Part shown: one piece after another, positions 51,793 through 60,038 of the stretch
Layout of the letters: each line of letters starts with the position of its first letter
How positions within the stretch are numbered: the stretch's first letter is position 1
Source of the DNA: Myroides profundi
GTDB lineage: Bacteria > Bacteroidota > Bacteroidia > Flavobacteriales > Flavobacteriaceae
NCBI RefSeq assembly: GCF_000833025.1
Contig: NZ_CP010817.1
Span: 3,906,001-3,970,000 of the forward strand
Direction of reading: 5' to 3'
Length of the DNA: 64,000 bases
Program-made: the position numbers and the translations under genes
The notes under the pieces: generated by a model
The model's database searches: none
What the model saw: the letters and a program-made list of their open reading frames with translations, nothing else
What the model was told of the DNA's origin: nothing

Positions 51793-52608
51793 ATGGATAG
51801 AATTCAACGCGTAAATGATGCCATCAAGTGGATTTTCTTTGAGGGATTAGCGAAGAACCAAACAGATCTAGCTCAAAAACTAGGGTATACTAAGTCTTCT
51901 TTCTCTCAGATAGTAAATGGACGTGTAAACATCAGCGATAACTTTATAGAGAATCTAACCAAATTTGCACTAAGCTTGAGCAAGCATTGGTTACTAACAG
52001 GAGAAGGGAGTATGTTATTAACATCACATACATCTCCAGCGATACAAGAACTAACTGGAGATACTCCTACTCAGGAGCTCTATAACTTCGAAGCAACTAA
52101 TATCACGAAGGATACTGTACCTGAGATTATGTATAATAACCACGGAAACAAGTTTACCTTCTACCCTGATGGGCGTATCTATATAGAAGTACTGAAGATC
52201 CCTTCATCAGCTCATGCTTCTTATATTACCTGTTATCAAGATGATGCTCAACTTATACAAGAGTTTGACACAGTACAGTTCAGAGTAGATAAGTTCGGAC
52301 TTGGTCATTATAAGGCATTTGATGTAGTAGGAGACTCAATGAATGGAGGGAATATAGAAGATACCCCTGATGGAGCAGAAGTACTAGGACGTGAAGTAGG
52401 ACGTCACCTATGGGAAGGCGGTTTTAGAAACACTACTTATGGGTTTATCGTCATCACTAAGGATGCTACCTTCTTAAAAGACATTACGAACTATGACGAG
52501 AAAAAAGGTGTCATCACCTTATCTAGCCGTAATAAAATATACGAACCATTTGAATACCCTATTAATAGTGTATACCAAATATTCCACGTGATTAAACGTA
52601 TTTTCTAA
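51793..52608 (+). CDS. XRE-family repressor with S24 (LexA-like) peptidase domain
   Basis: A 271-residue phage-type repressor. The N-terminal helix-turn-helix is NQTDLAQKLGYTKSSFSQIV (about 22-41), followed by the HWLLTGEGSML tail usual in Bacteroidota phage repressors. The C-terminal S24 domain has the nucleophile Ser182 in VVGDSMNGG and a candidate lysine K229 in DATFLKD. The residues aligned with the Ala-Gly cleavage site read AHASY, so cleavage would be at Ala-Ser if it occurs. It is divergent from the small genes and probably represses the cassette, with induction by RecA filaments after DNA damage. Confidence 0.85.
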   Translation: MDRIQRVNDAIKWIFFEGLAKNQTDLAQKLGYTKSSFSQIVNGRVNISDNFIENLTKFALSLSKHWLLTGEGSMLLTSHTSPAIQELTGDTPTQELYNFEATNITKDTVPEIMYNNHGNKFTFYPDGRIYIEVLKIPSSAHASYITCYQDDAQLIQEFDTVQFRVDKFGLGHYKAFDVVGDSMNGGNIEDTPDGAEVLGREVGRHLWEGGFRNTTYGFIVITKDATFLKDITNYDEKKGVITLSSRNKIYEPFEYPINSVYQIFHVIKRIF

Positions 52609-52630
52609 ACAGATACTTTACTTAAATAAT

Positions 52631-52654
52631 AAAGCCAGATCGTAATCTGGCTTT
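52631..52654. terminator. Terminator between repressor and M56 genes
   Basis: Perfect 10-bp stem AAAGCCAGAT / ATCTGGCTTT with a CGTA loop, followed by a T-rich stretch on the plus strand. It lies between convergent genes. Confidence 0.8.
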
Positions 52655-52722
52655 ATCTCTTTTTAGTGGTGACCTCTTATAGAGATCGCACTCGCTAACA
52701 TAATCTTATATAAGAATCTCAC

Positions 52723-54654
52723 TTAAGGTTTTACACGTATTAGGATAACCCCTTCTCTTCCTTCTTCACCATATTTTTCGACTGCTGCATCTCCTTTAAA
52801 TACATCCACTGATACAACCTTATCTGTGTTCATATTTTTTAAATCCTTAGCAGACTTCTTCACACCATTGACATATACTAGTCCTTTATAGTCGCTATTC
52901 TGTACTTGAGTCATATCCTTGATGACCTTTTCTTTATATTTTTTAGTTATCGCTTCTACTCTAGCTTCATTCGCACGATCCTCATCTGTCATTAATGTAA
53001 AGCCATACACACTACCATTACCCGTATAGCCTAGTTCATCAGCTGCAGCTGCTCTACTATAAACACGTATACCTTTAGTACCATACTTCTCTATTAGCGC
53101 CTCTGCTTCATGTTTATTACTCTCGTCATATAGCTTACCGTTTACATAATACACAAACTCCCCTTTACTGCGCTTACCTGATTTAATGATAACTACATTC
53201 TTACCATCTATTACCGCGTCTTCAGACAACTTCTTTCTGCGTTCTTCCAAACGAAAATCTAGATCACCTTTTGCAGATTCCCTTTTCTTTCTCTCTTCTA
53301 GCATTCTAGAACGAACAGCTTCCGCTTTAGCTAGGCTTTCTTCTCGTGTTTTTAAAGCTACTTTTCGTGCTTCTTTTGCTTTAGCTAACTCTTCTTCTCG
53401 TACTTCTAAAACTACTTTTCGTGCTTTAGTTAACTCTTCTTCTCGTACTTCTAAAGCTACTTTTAGTGCTTCTTTTGCTTTAGCTAGCTCTTCTTTTCGT
53501 ACTTCTTCTGCTTTAGCCAGAATTACTTTTCTCTCTTCTAGTATCACTTTGCTTACGCGCTCAGCCTCTTCTCTTATACGCTCACTTTCATCCACTAGTC
53601 TAGACGCTTCCTCTCCTATTCTTATAGCTTCTTCCGCTATTGCTGCCATATCATCATGACTAGGAGCCTTCTTTTTACCAGATTGATCTAGTTGATCCTC
53701 TTCTGCGTCAGTAGTCATACTTGTATACTCATCTAATAAAGTGTCTTCTGCATGATCTACTTCAAAAGCTGGAGTCTCTATATATTTCGCTTTTACCTCT
53801 ATCTGAAAAAGGAAAAAGAACCCTGCTAATACAGGAGTGATTAATAATAATTTTAAACGTTTCATATTAGTTGATTTTGGGTTGTTAAGCATTAATATAC
53901 GCTTCTTCAGATCTGAAGAGCCAAAAGTATTCACCACAGGTACACACGCTATCTTATTAGATTCGTATAGTACGAGTGCACGCTGATAGGTATAACTATC
54001 CTCTCGTTTCGCAATCTCTTGATCTACGATATACTCAAGATTTAGGTTTACCTCTTTCTGTAGTAGTCGTATCATCGGATTAAACCAGAATACGTGCTTT
54101 AACCCCTCTAAGAGGATAAGGTCTAAGCTGTGCTTCTGCTGTACGTGTACTTCCTCGTGAAGCAACACTACCTCTAGCTGACTCAGCTCTTCATAATCCT
54201 TTGGCAATACGATATAGTGTAGAAACGAATAAGCATCACTACTCGCTCTATCTACTCGTATATTCTGATGAATAGCCGTCTGAGGCATATTACTAATACG
54301 TCTAGTTAACTTGATCAGTTTATACCCAAACCACAAAAGACTCAATAGGGTGATCGTTAAATAAAGATAAGATGTATACTGATACACATCATTCATCGTC
54401 CATAGACTCTTCTCTTGTACTAGCTCCACATCCTCCATTACATCCATAATCGGGAGAGGCATTGGCGCTAAGTTGATCGTTTCTACCTTCGTATAAGTAA
54501 GCAAAGGCAATATTAAACTCAAAAAAATCCCACTTATAAAGTACAGTCGGTTCGTCTTGACATAGGTCTCTTTCTGTAAAAACAGTTTATAGCATAAATA
54601 CACTACCAGCAGTAGTCCATTTACCTTTAATATATATATAAGAATAGGTGTCAT
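52723..54654 (-). CDS. M56 (BlaR1-type) membrane metallopeptidase with long coiled coil and plug-like end
   Basis: A 643-residue inner-membrane sensor. The N-terminal 280 residues form the M56 domain with helices near 4-20, 36-52, 95-112 and 278-293, and the zinc motif HEEVH at 166-170. After the last helix, residues of about 335-470 are a Lys/Glu/Ala-rich coiled coil made of repeated REEELAKAKEARK units. The end (about 480-643) holds two plug-like modules, VVIIKSGKR/VYYVNGKLYDE and GLVYVNGVKKSAKDL/GREGVILIRVKP. In the BlaR1 system the protease acts against the BlaI-type repressor. The repressor gene is directly upstream (31 bases). Confidence 0.88.
   Translation of the reverse strand: MTPILIYILKVNGLLLVVYLCYKLFLQKETYVKTNRLYFISGIFLSLILPLLTYTKVETINLAPMPLPIMDVMEDVELVQEKSLWTMNDVYQYTSYLYLTITLLSLLWFGYKLIKLTRRISNMPQTAIHQNIRVDRASSDAYSFLHYIVLPKDYEELSQLEVVLLHEEVHVQQKHSLDLILLEGLKHVFWFNPMIRLLQKEVNLNLEYIVDQEIAKREDSYTYQRALVLYESNKIACVPVVNTFGSSDLKKRILMLNNPKSTNMKRLKLLLITPVLAGFFFLFQIEVKAKYIETPAFEVDHAEDTLLDEYTSMTTDAEEDQLDQSGKKKAPSHDDMAAIAEEAIRIGEEASRLVDESERIREEAERVSKVILEERKVILAKAEEVRKEELAKAKEALKVALEVREEELTKARKVVLEVREEELAKAKEARKVALKTREESLAKAEAVRSRMLEERKKRESAKGDLDFRLEERRKKLSEDAVIDGKNVVIIKSGKRSKGEFVYYVNGKLYDESNKHEAEALIEKYGTKGIRVYSRAAAADELGYTGNGSVYGFTLMTDEDRANEARVEAITKKYKEKVIKDMTQVQNSDYKGLVYVNGVKKSAKDLKNMNTDKVVSVDVFKGDAAVEKYGEEGREGVILIRVKP
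53290..53570 (-). repeat. In-gene repeats coding for the coiled coil
   Basis: Imperfect tandem units built on CTTCTTCTCGTACTTCTAAA and close variants, coding for REEELAKA/KARKVAL-type heptads of the M56 protein. They are coding repeats and are prone to copy-number change. Confidence 0.7.
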
Positions 54655-54685
54655 AATTCAGTTGATTGGTTGGTTGATAATCAAA

Positions 54686-55048
54686 CTATTTTTTATTCTT
54701 TTCTATAATATCCATTAGCTCTTCTAGCTCTGTCTTAGATAATTTTTTATCCTTCACGAAGAAACTCACTAGATTGCTAAACGAATTATCAAAGTACTTC
54801 TCCATAGTCTCTTCCATAAACATCTTTCGATAGTCTTCTTTCTTTACCAGAGGATAGTACTGATGCGACTTGCCATAAGCTTTATAAGACACCACCCCTT
54901 TTTCTTCTAATATACGCACTAGCGTAGAGAGTGTATTATAATGCGGCTTAGGCTCTGGCATGTGCTCTAGAATATCATTCACAAATCCCTTTTCTAACTT
55001 CCAAAGGATGCACATAATCTCTTCTTCTTTATTGGTCAATTTTTCCAT
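54686..55048 (-). CDS. BlaI/MecI-family transcriptional repressor
   Basis: A 120-residue winged-helix repressor. The N-terminal part KLTNKEEEIMCILWKLEKGF and the recognition helix region KPHYNTLSTLVRILEEKG are typical of BlaI/MecI. The dimer helices lie at the C-terminus. It should repress its own operon with the M56 gene until the M56 protease inactivates it. Operator half-sites TTAGTT/AACTAA cover its promoter. Confidence 0.93.
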   Translation of the reverse strand: MEKLTNKEEEIMCILWKLEKGFVNDILEHMPEPKPHYNTLSTLVRILEEKGVVSYKAYGKSHQYYPLVKKEDYRKMFMEETMEKYFDNSFSNLVSFFVKDKKLSKTELEELMDIIEKNKK

Positions 55049-55067
55049 AATCCTGATTTGATATACA

Positions 55068-55112
55068 CAAACATATAACTATTTTATTAGTTATCAAACT
55101 AATTGTTTAGTT
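55068..55112 (-). promoter_or_regulatory. Promoter and operator half-sites of the blaI-M56 operon
   Basis: On the minus strand TTTG (55098-55095), a 19-base spacer and TATGTTTG (55075-55068) make a full Bacteroidota promoter. Over it lie four alternating half-sites: ATAACTA (55075-55081), TAGTTAT (55088-55094), AACTAA (55097-55102), TTAGTT (55107-55112). Adjacent pairs form palindromes such as TTAGTT-ATCA-AACTAA (55087-55102), so BlaI-type dimers could block both boxes. Confidence 0.7.
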
Positions 55113-55279
55113 TTTAATTAAAATAATAAAGGTCTATAAGCTAATCTGAATACCTAAACAGTCTTTAATCCCTTATCAATAAAGCGATACGCTCAATCTC
55201 TTCTTAATTTAGATTAAGTGCACTTGGCTAAGTATCAATGTATTTTTGATACAGAAAATTAATTAAAATATAAATTACC

Positions 55280-55915
55280 ATGAACAAGTTAACACGTATA
55301 AACGCAGACGACGTAGCATTTTTATTAATCGATCACCAAAGTGGATTATTCCAAACAGTAAAAGATATCGAAGTAGCTACACTTAGAGAAAATGTAAAAG
55401 TATTAGCAGAAATCGCAGCTGTAGAGAGCATCCCAGTAATCACAACAGCATCTGAGCCAAAAGGACCTAATGGGCCACTAATGCCAGAGATTCACCAACT
55501 AGCTCCTCATGCACAATACATAGGGAGAAACGGAGAAGTAAACGCATGGGATACGAAGGAGTTTGCAGATGCAGTAAGAGCTACAGGAAAGAAAAAACTA
55601 GTGATCGCAGGAGTATTGACAAGTGTATGTGTGGCTTTCCCAGCTATCTCAGCTGCGGCAGAAGGATTTGAAGTATTCGCTGTTATCGATGCTTCTGGTG
55701 ATATGAGTCCAATGTCTACACAAGTAACGATGAATAGACTGATGATGGCTGGAGTAATTCCTATCACAACGACTGCTGTATTAAGTGAAATCCTAAAAAC
55801 ATGGAGACATAAAGATGCGGCTGTATACGCTAAGGGAATGTCTTCTGTAATGCCTAACTACCAAGCATTAATAGAAAGCTATGTGAAAGCACAAGAAGTA
55901 GCTTTAGAAAAATAA
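55280..55915 (+). CDS. YcaC-like isochorismatase-family hydrolase
   Basis: A 211-residue cysteine hydrolase of the isochorismatase fold. The Asp is D19 in LIDHQSGLF, and the nucleophile Cys is C117 in GVLTSVCVAFPAISA. TTASEPKGPNGPLMPE and RNGEVNAWD are typical of the YcaC branch. The natural substrate of YcaC is unknown. Monocistronic with a strong terminator. Confidence 0.92.
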   Translation: MNKLTRINADDVAFLLIDHQSGLFQTVKDIEVATLRENVKVLAEIAAVESIPVITTASEPKGPNGPLMPEIHQLAPHAQYIGRNGEVNAWDTKEFADAVRATGKKKLVIAGVLTSVCVAFPAISAAAEGFEVFAVIDASGDMSPMSTQVTMNRLMMAGVIPITTTAVLSEILKTWRHKDAAVYAKGMSSVMPNYQALIESYVKAQEVALEK

Positions 55916-55935
55916 TAATAAACCGTGTTCAATAT

Positions 55936-55966
55936 AAAGGAGTGATGCTTATCACTCCTTTTTTTG
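55936..55966 (+). terminator. Terminator of the YcaC-like gene
   Basis: Perfect 11-bp stem AAAGGAGTGAT / ATCACTCCTTT with a GCTT loop and a run of T. Confidence 0.85.
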
Positions 55967-56137
55967 TTTTCTAAATTTCTTGTCAGTATGACCAACGTCT
56001 TATCTACTCTATATTATATATACTAGTAAACTCCCTCCTCATACAATATTCATTAACCTCAATAAAAAACAACATTCCCAACCTATTAATCCCAACAAAA
56101 CGATCAAAAGATAGTCTTTTTTATGTTTTTAGACAGG

Positions 56138-56212
56138 GTGGTCGGCTTGTGGTCGGCTAGTGATGGGCATATGCTCGGCTTAAAAACACCATAAATAAGC
56201 CGACCACTAGCC
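56138..56212. repeat. Cluster of TCGGCT repeats with alternative hairpins
   Basis: The segment 56196-56212 (TAAGCCGACCACTAGCC) can pair with three upstream segments: 56138-56148 (11 bp), 56155-56162 (8 bp) and 56175-56182 (8 bp). GTGGTCGGCT occurs twice in tandem (56138 and 56149). The base composition is GC-richer than its surroundings. Confidence 0.6.
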
Positions 56213-56341
56213 TAGCACATCGAAATCAAATCGGCATTAACTACACCATAATGGCTTTATGTAAGTAAGAAAGCAAAAAGAAAACTAGGAGTAATACCTG
56301 CTGTACAACACACAACACATCTAATATTACTAAACAAAAAA

Positions 56342-56374
56342 AGGCCTTACACAGTGATATACTGTGTAAGGCCT
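56342..56374 (-). terminator. Terminator of the TonB receptor-thioredoxin operon
   Basis: Perfect 13-bp stem AGGCCTTACACAG / CTGTGTAAGGCCT with a seven-base loop. On the minus strand it is followed by TTTTTTTG. Confidence 0.85.
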
Positions 56375-56507
56375 GCAACATAATTCTAACTAACTATGTA
56401 TCTAATACAAATGTATACGTACAGATGTACTAGTACTGCAACTATTAAATCGCCAATACATATACGCTTAACGTTCTGTACTGTATCTAGTCTTATGATT
56501 CTAAATG

Positions 56508-56969
56508 CTAAGAAGGTTTTATAGCATTCAGTAGTTTATACATATCATTAGATCGTACATACGCAAAATGTCGATACATGATCTCTAGTTTCTCATTCAG
56601 AAATATAACAGCGGGATAAGCATTAGACTGCGCTAATTCTTTTGCTAACTCGTGCTGCTTCGCTTGGACACCAGTCTTTCTCAGCTCATAGCGCTTTCCT
56701 TTATACTCTATAGCTTCTTCTTGTTCTGCATTAAAAGAGATGAAATAAAAGTCTTCATCTAACTTCTGCATCACTTTATCATTGTTCAATGTCTTCTTTT
56801 CCATCAGAGCACAATAGCTACACCAGTCTGTATGCATAAATACGACAACGGGTTTAGGGTTAGTAGCCATCACTTGCTCTAACTCCGAAAACATTATCTC
56901 TTTGGGTTGAGCATAGAGCGCTAACCCAAAGAAATAACTAAACATGAAAAAAAAATAAAATCTCGTCAT
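56508..56969 (-). CDS. Secreted thioredoxin-fold protein
   Basis: A 153-residue periplasmic protein with a signal peptide (about 1-20, ending LYAQ). The active site WCSYC has C50 and C53, and a cis-proline loop is in AYPAVIF. It resembles thioredoxin_7/DUF255-like family members that act on protein disulfides or as chaperones. It lies 16 bases downstream of a TonB receptor whose plug has a CxxC motif, so it may act on that receptor's cysteines; this is inference. Confidence 0.85.
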   Translation of the reverse strand: MTRFYFFFMFSYFFGLALYAQPKEIMFSELEQVMATNPKPVVVFMHTDWCSYCALMEKKTLNNDKVMQKLDEDFYFISFNAEQEEAIEYKGKRYELRKTGVQAKQHELAKELAQSNAYPAVIFLNEKLEIMYRHFAYVRSNDMYKLLNAIKPS

Positions 56970-56985
56970 TCTGCTTATGTGCTAA

Positions 56986-59256
56986 CTAAAAAATATTATA
57001 TCTCACTCCTAAGAATCCTCTTATTCCTTGTAATGGAGTATAACTATAATCGTTTGGTTCGAAGATTACATCATTTCTACCTGGAGGTGGTGCTACACCA
57101 TTACCTGGCTCTCCGAATGGATCCCACCATCTAGAGATAGGGTCTTCTTTTGGTAGCGTGTTGAATAAGTTCTTCACTCCTCCGTATACTTCGAATCCGT
57201 TGTTAAACTTCTTAGTCACTTGGATATTCGCTAATACTGTCCATGGTGAGTACTCTGGTCTATAGTCATTCTCTACGCGTGGCAATCTCATCGGTCCTTT
57301 CCAGTCTGATGTTAAATCTGCTGTGAATCCACTACCGAAGTTATAACTTGCGATAAAGTTACCTGACCATTTAGGAGAGTGATATATTTGCTCTCGTACT
57401 CCATCCTCTTTTCTGAATACATCCATATAAGTAGCTCCTGCCATCAACTTCAGTGGGAAGTCAAATGTCACATCTACGTTAAGAGATACTCCTTTAGAGA
57501 TAGCGTGCCCATCTAGGTTAGCATAGATAATCTTAGTCTGGTCTGTATCTGTATCTGCATCAATCTTATTCGTGAAATAAGTATAGAACCCGTTCAAGTC
57601 GAAATTAAACACTCCGAAATTAGAAGGTACTTTCACTGTATAGTTGATATTAGCATTGTATGATTTCTCTGGGTCTAGTTTCTCAGCGAATACTACTTCT
57701 CTAGCTCCTGATAACGCTCTGTGATCTTCTGTGAAGACATTCACTACGCGGAACCCTGTACCAAAACTTCCTCTTAAGGTATGGTGTGGATGAGGTGTGT
57801 ACTTATACCCTACTCGTGGAGAGTGAATCCCCTTATGCGTCTTATCATAGTCAAAACGGTATCCTAATAATAATTTATTCTTTTTATTAAGCGTCCATTC
57901 ATCTTGGATGAAGATACCTGGTATCGGTGTTTCTTCTGGTTGATTCTTTACTAATCCGTTTTCATCATAGATACCCGTAGCACGAGTATTGTCATCATAA
58001 TAAGTATACTTAAATGACGAACCTAGTAAAAGACTGTGGTTTCCTAAGGTCTTATCCCAATAAGCTTGAGCGAAAGCTACTTGTTGTTTCGCATCATAAG
58101 ACTCTGGCCCATACATAGAGTTCTGCTTGTGATAGATGTAAGAGAACTGTGTATAGATATTCTCTGTAGTCGGTAGCTGGTACATCCCTATCGCTTCGAA
58201 GCGGTTAGTGAAGATGCTTTCTGCATATACCTCTTCTCCTCCACGGTGTTGCTTGCGCTTCCAGTTAGTCTCTCCTCCCCATCTGTCTTCATATACATAG
58301 CGCAGTGCAAGACTAGCTACTTTATCATCCTTTCTCTTTAGAGATACTTTATTGAATAGAGATACTCTGTCTTGTTGTGTTACATCTGTAAAACCATCCC
58401 CGTTTTTATCTTTTCGTTCTCCGAACTTAAAGTAGTTCCCTCCGAAAAGTCCTTTTACTTTATTCCCTAGTTTATAACTAGCTCCTAAATCGATATTATT
58501 CTCTAACCAAGTCGTGCTGAACGCATCTACGCTTAATTTCGCTGCGTGCTCTGGATCTTTAGTAATCACGTTGATAATACCACCCATCGCTTCTGTTCCG
58601 TATAGTGAAGAGGCTGGCCCCTTAACTACTTCTACTCTCTCGATCATATTCGTCGGAATACCGAATAACCCGTATACAGTCGATAGAGAAGATACGATAG
58701 GCATACCATCGATCAGGATCATAGTATACGGCCCTTCCATACCATTGATATGGATGTCTCCCGTATTACATACATTACAGTTTAGCTGAGGTTGTACCCC
58801 ATTGATCATCTGTACAGCGTCAAATAAACTAGCAGTAGGATTCTTCTCAAAGAATGCTGGCGTATATATCTCTACAGGTACTACTGCCTCTGACTTTAGC
58901 ACAGGCTTCAGTGTACCCGAAATAACAATCTCATCTAGATTAGCATCTTCTTTTAGATCGAAAGATACTGTACTGGTCTGAGTTCCTTTTACAGTTACCT
59001 TTTTAGTCTGAGCTGCAAAACCTACGAAGTCTGCCTTCACAGTATAGGTTCCTTCTTTTAATGACTCGAAAGTAAAACCACCTTGCTCATCAGTGACTAC
59101 TCCCTTATCTGTCCCTACTAAGGTAACTGTAGCATAAGAAAGCACAGTACCATTAGAAAGAACTTTTCCTTTGATATTTTGAGCATAAGAATTCAATGCA
59201 AAAAGGAGACAAAGGAAAATATTTATTGTTACAAGTTTAAAAATACTTTTACACAT
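56986..59256 (-). CDS. TonB-dependent receptor with CxxC in the plug
   Basis: A 756-residue outer-membrane receptor. A signal peptide (1-25), a carboxypeptidase-like domain (about 27-102), then the plug with LNCNVCNTGDIHINGMEG (C160, C163), LIDGMPIVSS and VEVVKGPASSLYGTEAMGG. The barrel ends VRYNIF. The ligand is unknown; the divergent DtxR/MntR-type regulator and the operator over its -7 box point to a metal or metal chelate. First gene of a two-gene operon with the thioredoxin-like protein. Confidence 0.92.
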   Translation of the reverse strand: MCKSIFKLVTINIFLCLLFALNSYAQNIKGKVLSNGTVLSYATVTLVGTDKGVVTDEQGGFTFESLKEGTYTVKADFVGFAAQTKKVTVKGTQTSTVSFDLKEDANLDEIVISGTLKPVLKSEAVVPVEIYTPAFFEKNPTASLFDAVQMINGVQPQLNCNVCNTGDIHINGMEGPYTMILIDGMPIVSSLSTVYGLFGIPTNMIERVEVVKGPASSLYGTEAMGGIINVITKDPEHAAKLSVDAFSTTWLENNIDLGASYKLGNKVKGLFGGNYFKFGERKDKNGDGFTDVTQQDRVSLFNKVSLKRKDDKVASLALRYVYEDRWGGETNWKRKQHRGGEEVYAESIFTNRFEAIGMYQLPTTENIYTQFSYIYHKQNSMYGPESYDAKQQVAFAQAYWDKTLGNHSLLLGSSFKYTYYDDNTRATGIYDENGLVKNQPEETPIPGIFIQDEWTLNKKNKLLLGYRFDYDKTHKGIHSPRVGYKYTPHPHHTLRGSFGTGFRVVNVFTEDHRALSGAREVVFAEKLDPEKSYNANINYTVKVPSNFGVFNFDLNGFYTYFTNKIDADTDTDQTKIIYANLDGHAISKGVSLNVDVTFDFPLKLMAGATYMDVFRKEDGVREQIYHSPKWSGNFIASYNFGSGFTADLTSDWKGPMRLPRVENDYRPEYSPWTVLANIQVTKKFNNGFEVYGGVKNLFNTLPKEDPISRWWDPFGEPGNGVAPPPGRNDVIFEPNDYSYTPLQGIRGFLGVRYNIF

Positions 59257-59270
59257 GGCTTTTAATTAAA

Positions 59271-59286
59271 TTTAGGCAAAGCTAAA
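59271..59286. promoter_or_regulatory. Palindrome over the TonB receptor -7 box, likely DtxR/MntR operator
   Basis: TTTAGGCAAAGCTAAA, with TTTAG/CTAAA arms. The minus-strand -7 box TAGCTTTG of the receptor (59284-59277) lies within it. The plus-strand gene for the regulator has its own TAACTTTG box at 59312-59319. Binding of the metal-loaded regulator here would shut the receptor gene. Confidence 0.6.
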
Positions 59287-59341
59287 AATTAATTTGTAAT
59301 TAAAAAAACACTAACTTTGTATTTAAACAAAAAAACAATCC

Positions 59342-59998
59342 ATGCTTACCTATTCAGAAGAGAATTATTTAAAAACTATATTCCATTTATCACTAGGGCA
59401 AACTCAAGGAATTTCGACTAATGCTATTGCTGCAAAAATCGAAACCAAAGCCTCATCTGTGACAGATATGATAAAGAAGCTAAATGATAAGGAGCTGATT
59501 AAATATCAAAAGTATCAAGGAGTTACACTTACTCCTAAGGGAGTTATGGCTGCTAAGATGATCGTGAGAAAGCACAGACTATGGGAGGTATTCTTAGTGG
59601 ATAAACTTGGATTTAATTGGGATGAAGTTCACGATGTCGCAGAAGAACTAGAACATATAAAGTCAGAAAAGTTAATTAATAAACTAGATGCATTTCTAGG
59701 ATTCCCGACAGAAGATCCTCATGGAGACCCTATTCCTAACGAAAAAGGAGAAATAAAACAGATAGATAAGAAGTTATTATCTGAAGTAGAGGCTAATAAA
59801 GAAGTAGTATGTGTAGGGGTGAAAGACTCTTCTACGGAGTTCTTACAATACTTAGATAAACAGAAAATATCATTAGGATCAAAACTAGAGATATTAGATA
59901 TAGAGCCTTTTGATCAGTCGTACACCATCAGAGTAGACGACCATACGATCACCATCACCAAAAAAATAGCAAGTAATCTGTTCGTTAAAAAACAATAG
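59342..59998 (+). CDS. DtxR/MntR-family metal-dependent regulator
   Basis: A 218-residue repressor. The N-terminal winged helix includes SYSEENYLKTIF-like start (LTYSEENYLKTIFHL) and the recognition part IETKASSVTDMIKKLNDK. Metal-binding and dimer helices follow (MIVRKHRLWEVFLVDKLGF; HDVAEELEHIKSEKLINKL), and FPTEDPHGDPIP marks the end of the dimer domain. A FeoA-like SH3 domain is at the C-terminus. It should respond to Mn2+ or Fe2+. Divergent from the TonB receptor, with a palindrome between them. Confidence 0.93.
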   Translation: MLTYSEENYLKTIFHLSLGQTQGISTNAIAAKIETKASSVTDMIKKLNDKELIKYQKYQGVTLTPKGVMAAKMIVRKHRLWEVFLVDKLGFNWDEVHDVAEELEHIKSEKLINKLDAFLGFPTEDPHGDPIPNEKGEIKQIDKKLLSEVEANKEVVCVGVKDSSTEFLQYLDKQKISLGSKLEILDIEPFDQSYTIRVDDHTITITKKIASNLFVKKQ

Positions 59999-60004
59999 AC
60001 ATAA

Positions 60005-60032
60005 AAAAAGCTTCTCTTTCGAGAAGCTTTTT
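60005..60032. terminator. Bidirectional terminator
   Basis: Perfect 12-bp stem AAAAAGCTTCTC / GAGAAGCTTTTT with a TTTC loop, between the convergent regulator and binding-protein genes. Confidence 0.88.
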
Positions 60033-60038
60033 ACTTTA

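Larger units (their letters stand above)
55967..56507. other. Intergenic region with structured repeats, no gene seen
   Basis: About 540 bases between convergent genes. It holds a GC-richer set of mutually pairing segments (56138-56212) and the terminator of the thioredoxin-TonB operon (56342-56374). No open frame of convincing composition was found. Confidence 0.5.

Noticed and set aside
47199..52608. Complete or inducible prophage
   Set aside because: No capsid, portal, terminase, tail, integrase, transposase or replication genes, and no att repeats were recognised at the edges.
53186..53659. 157-residue plus-strand frame in the M56 gene
   Set aside because: Its Ser/Phe/Ala-rich sequence is the reverse of the Glu/Lys/Ala coiled-coil coding repeats.
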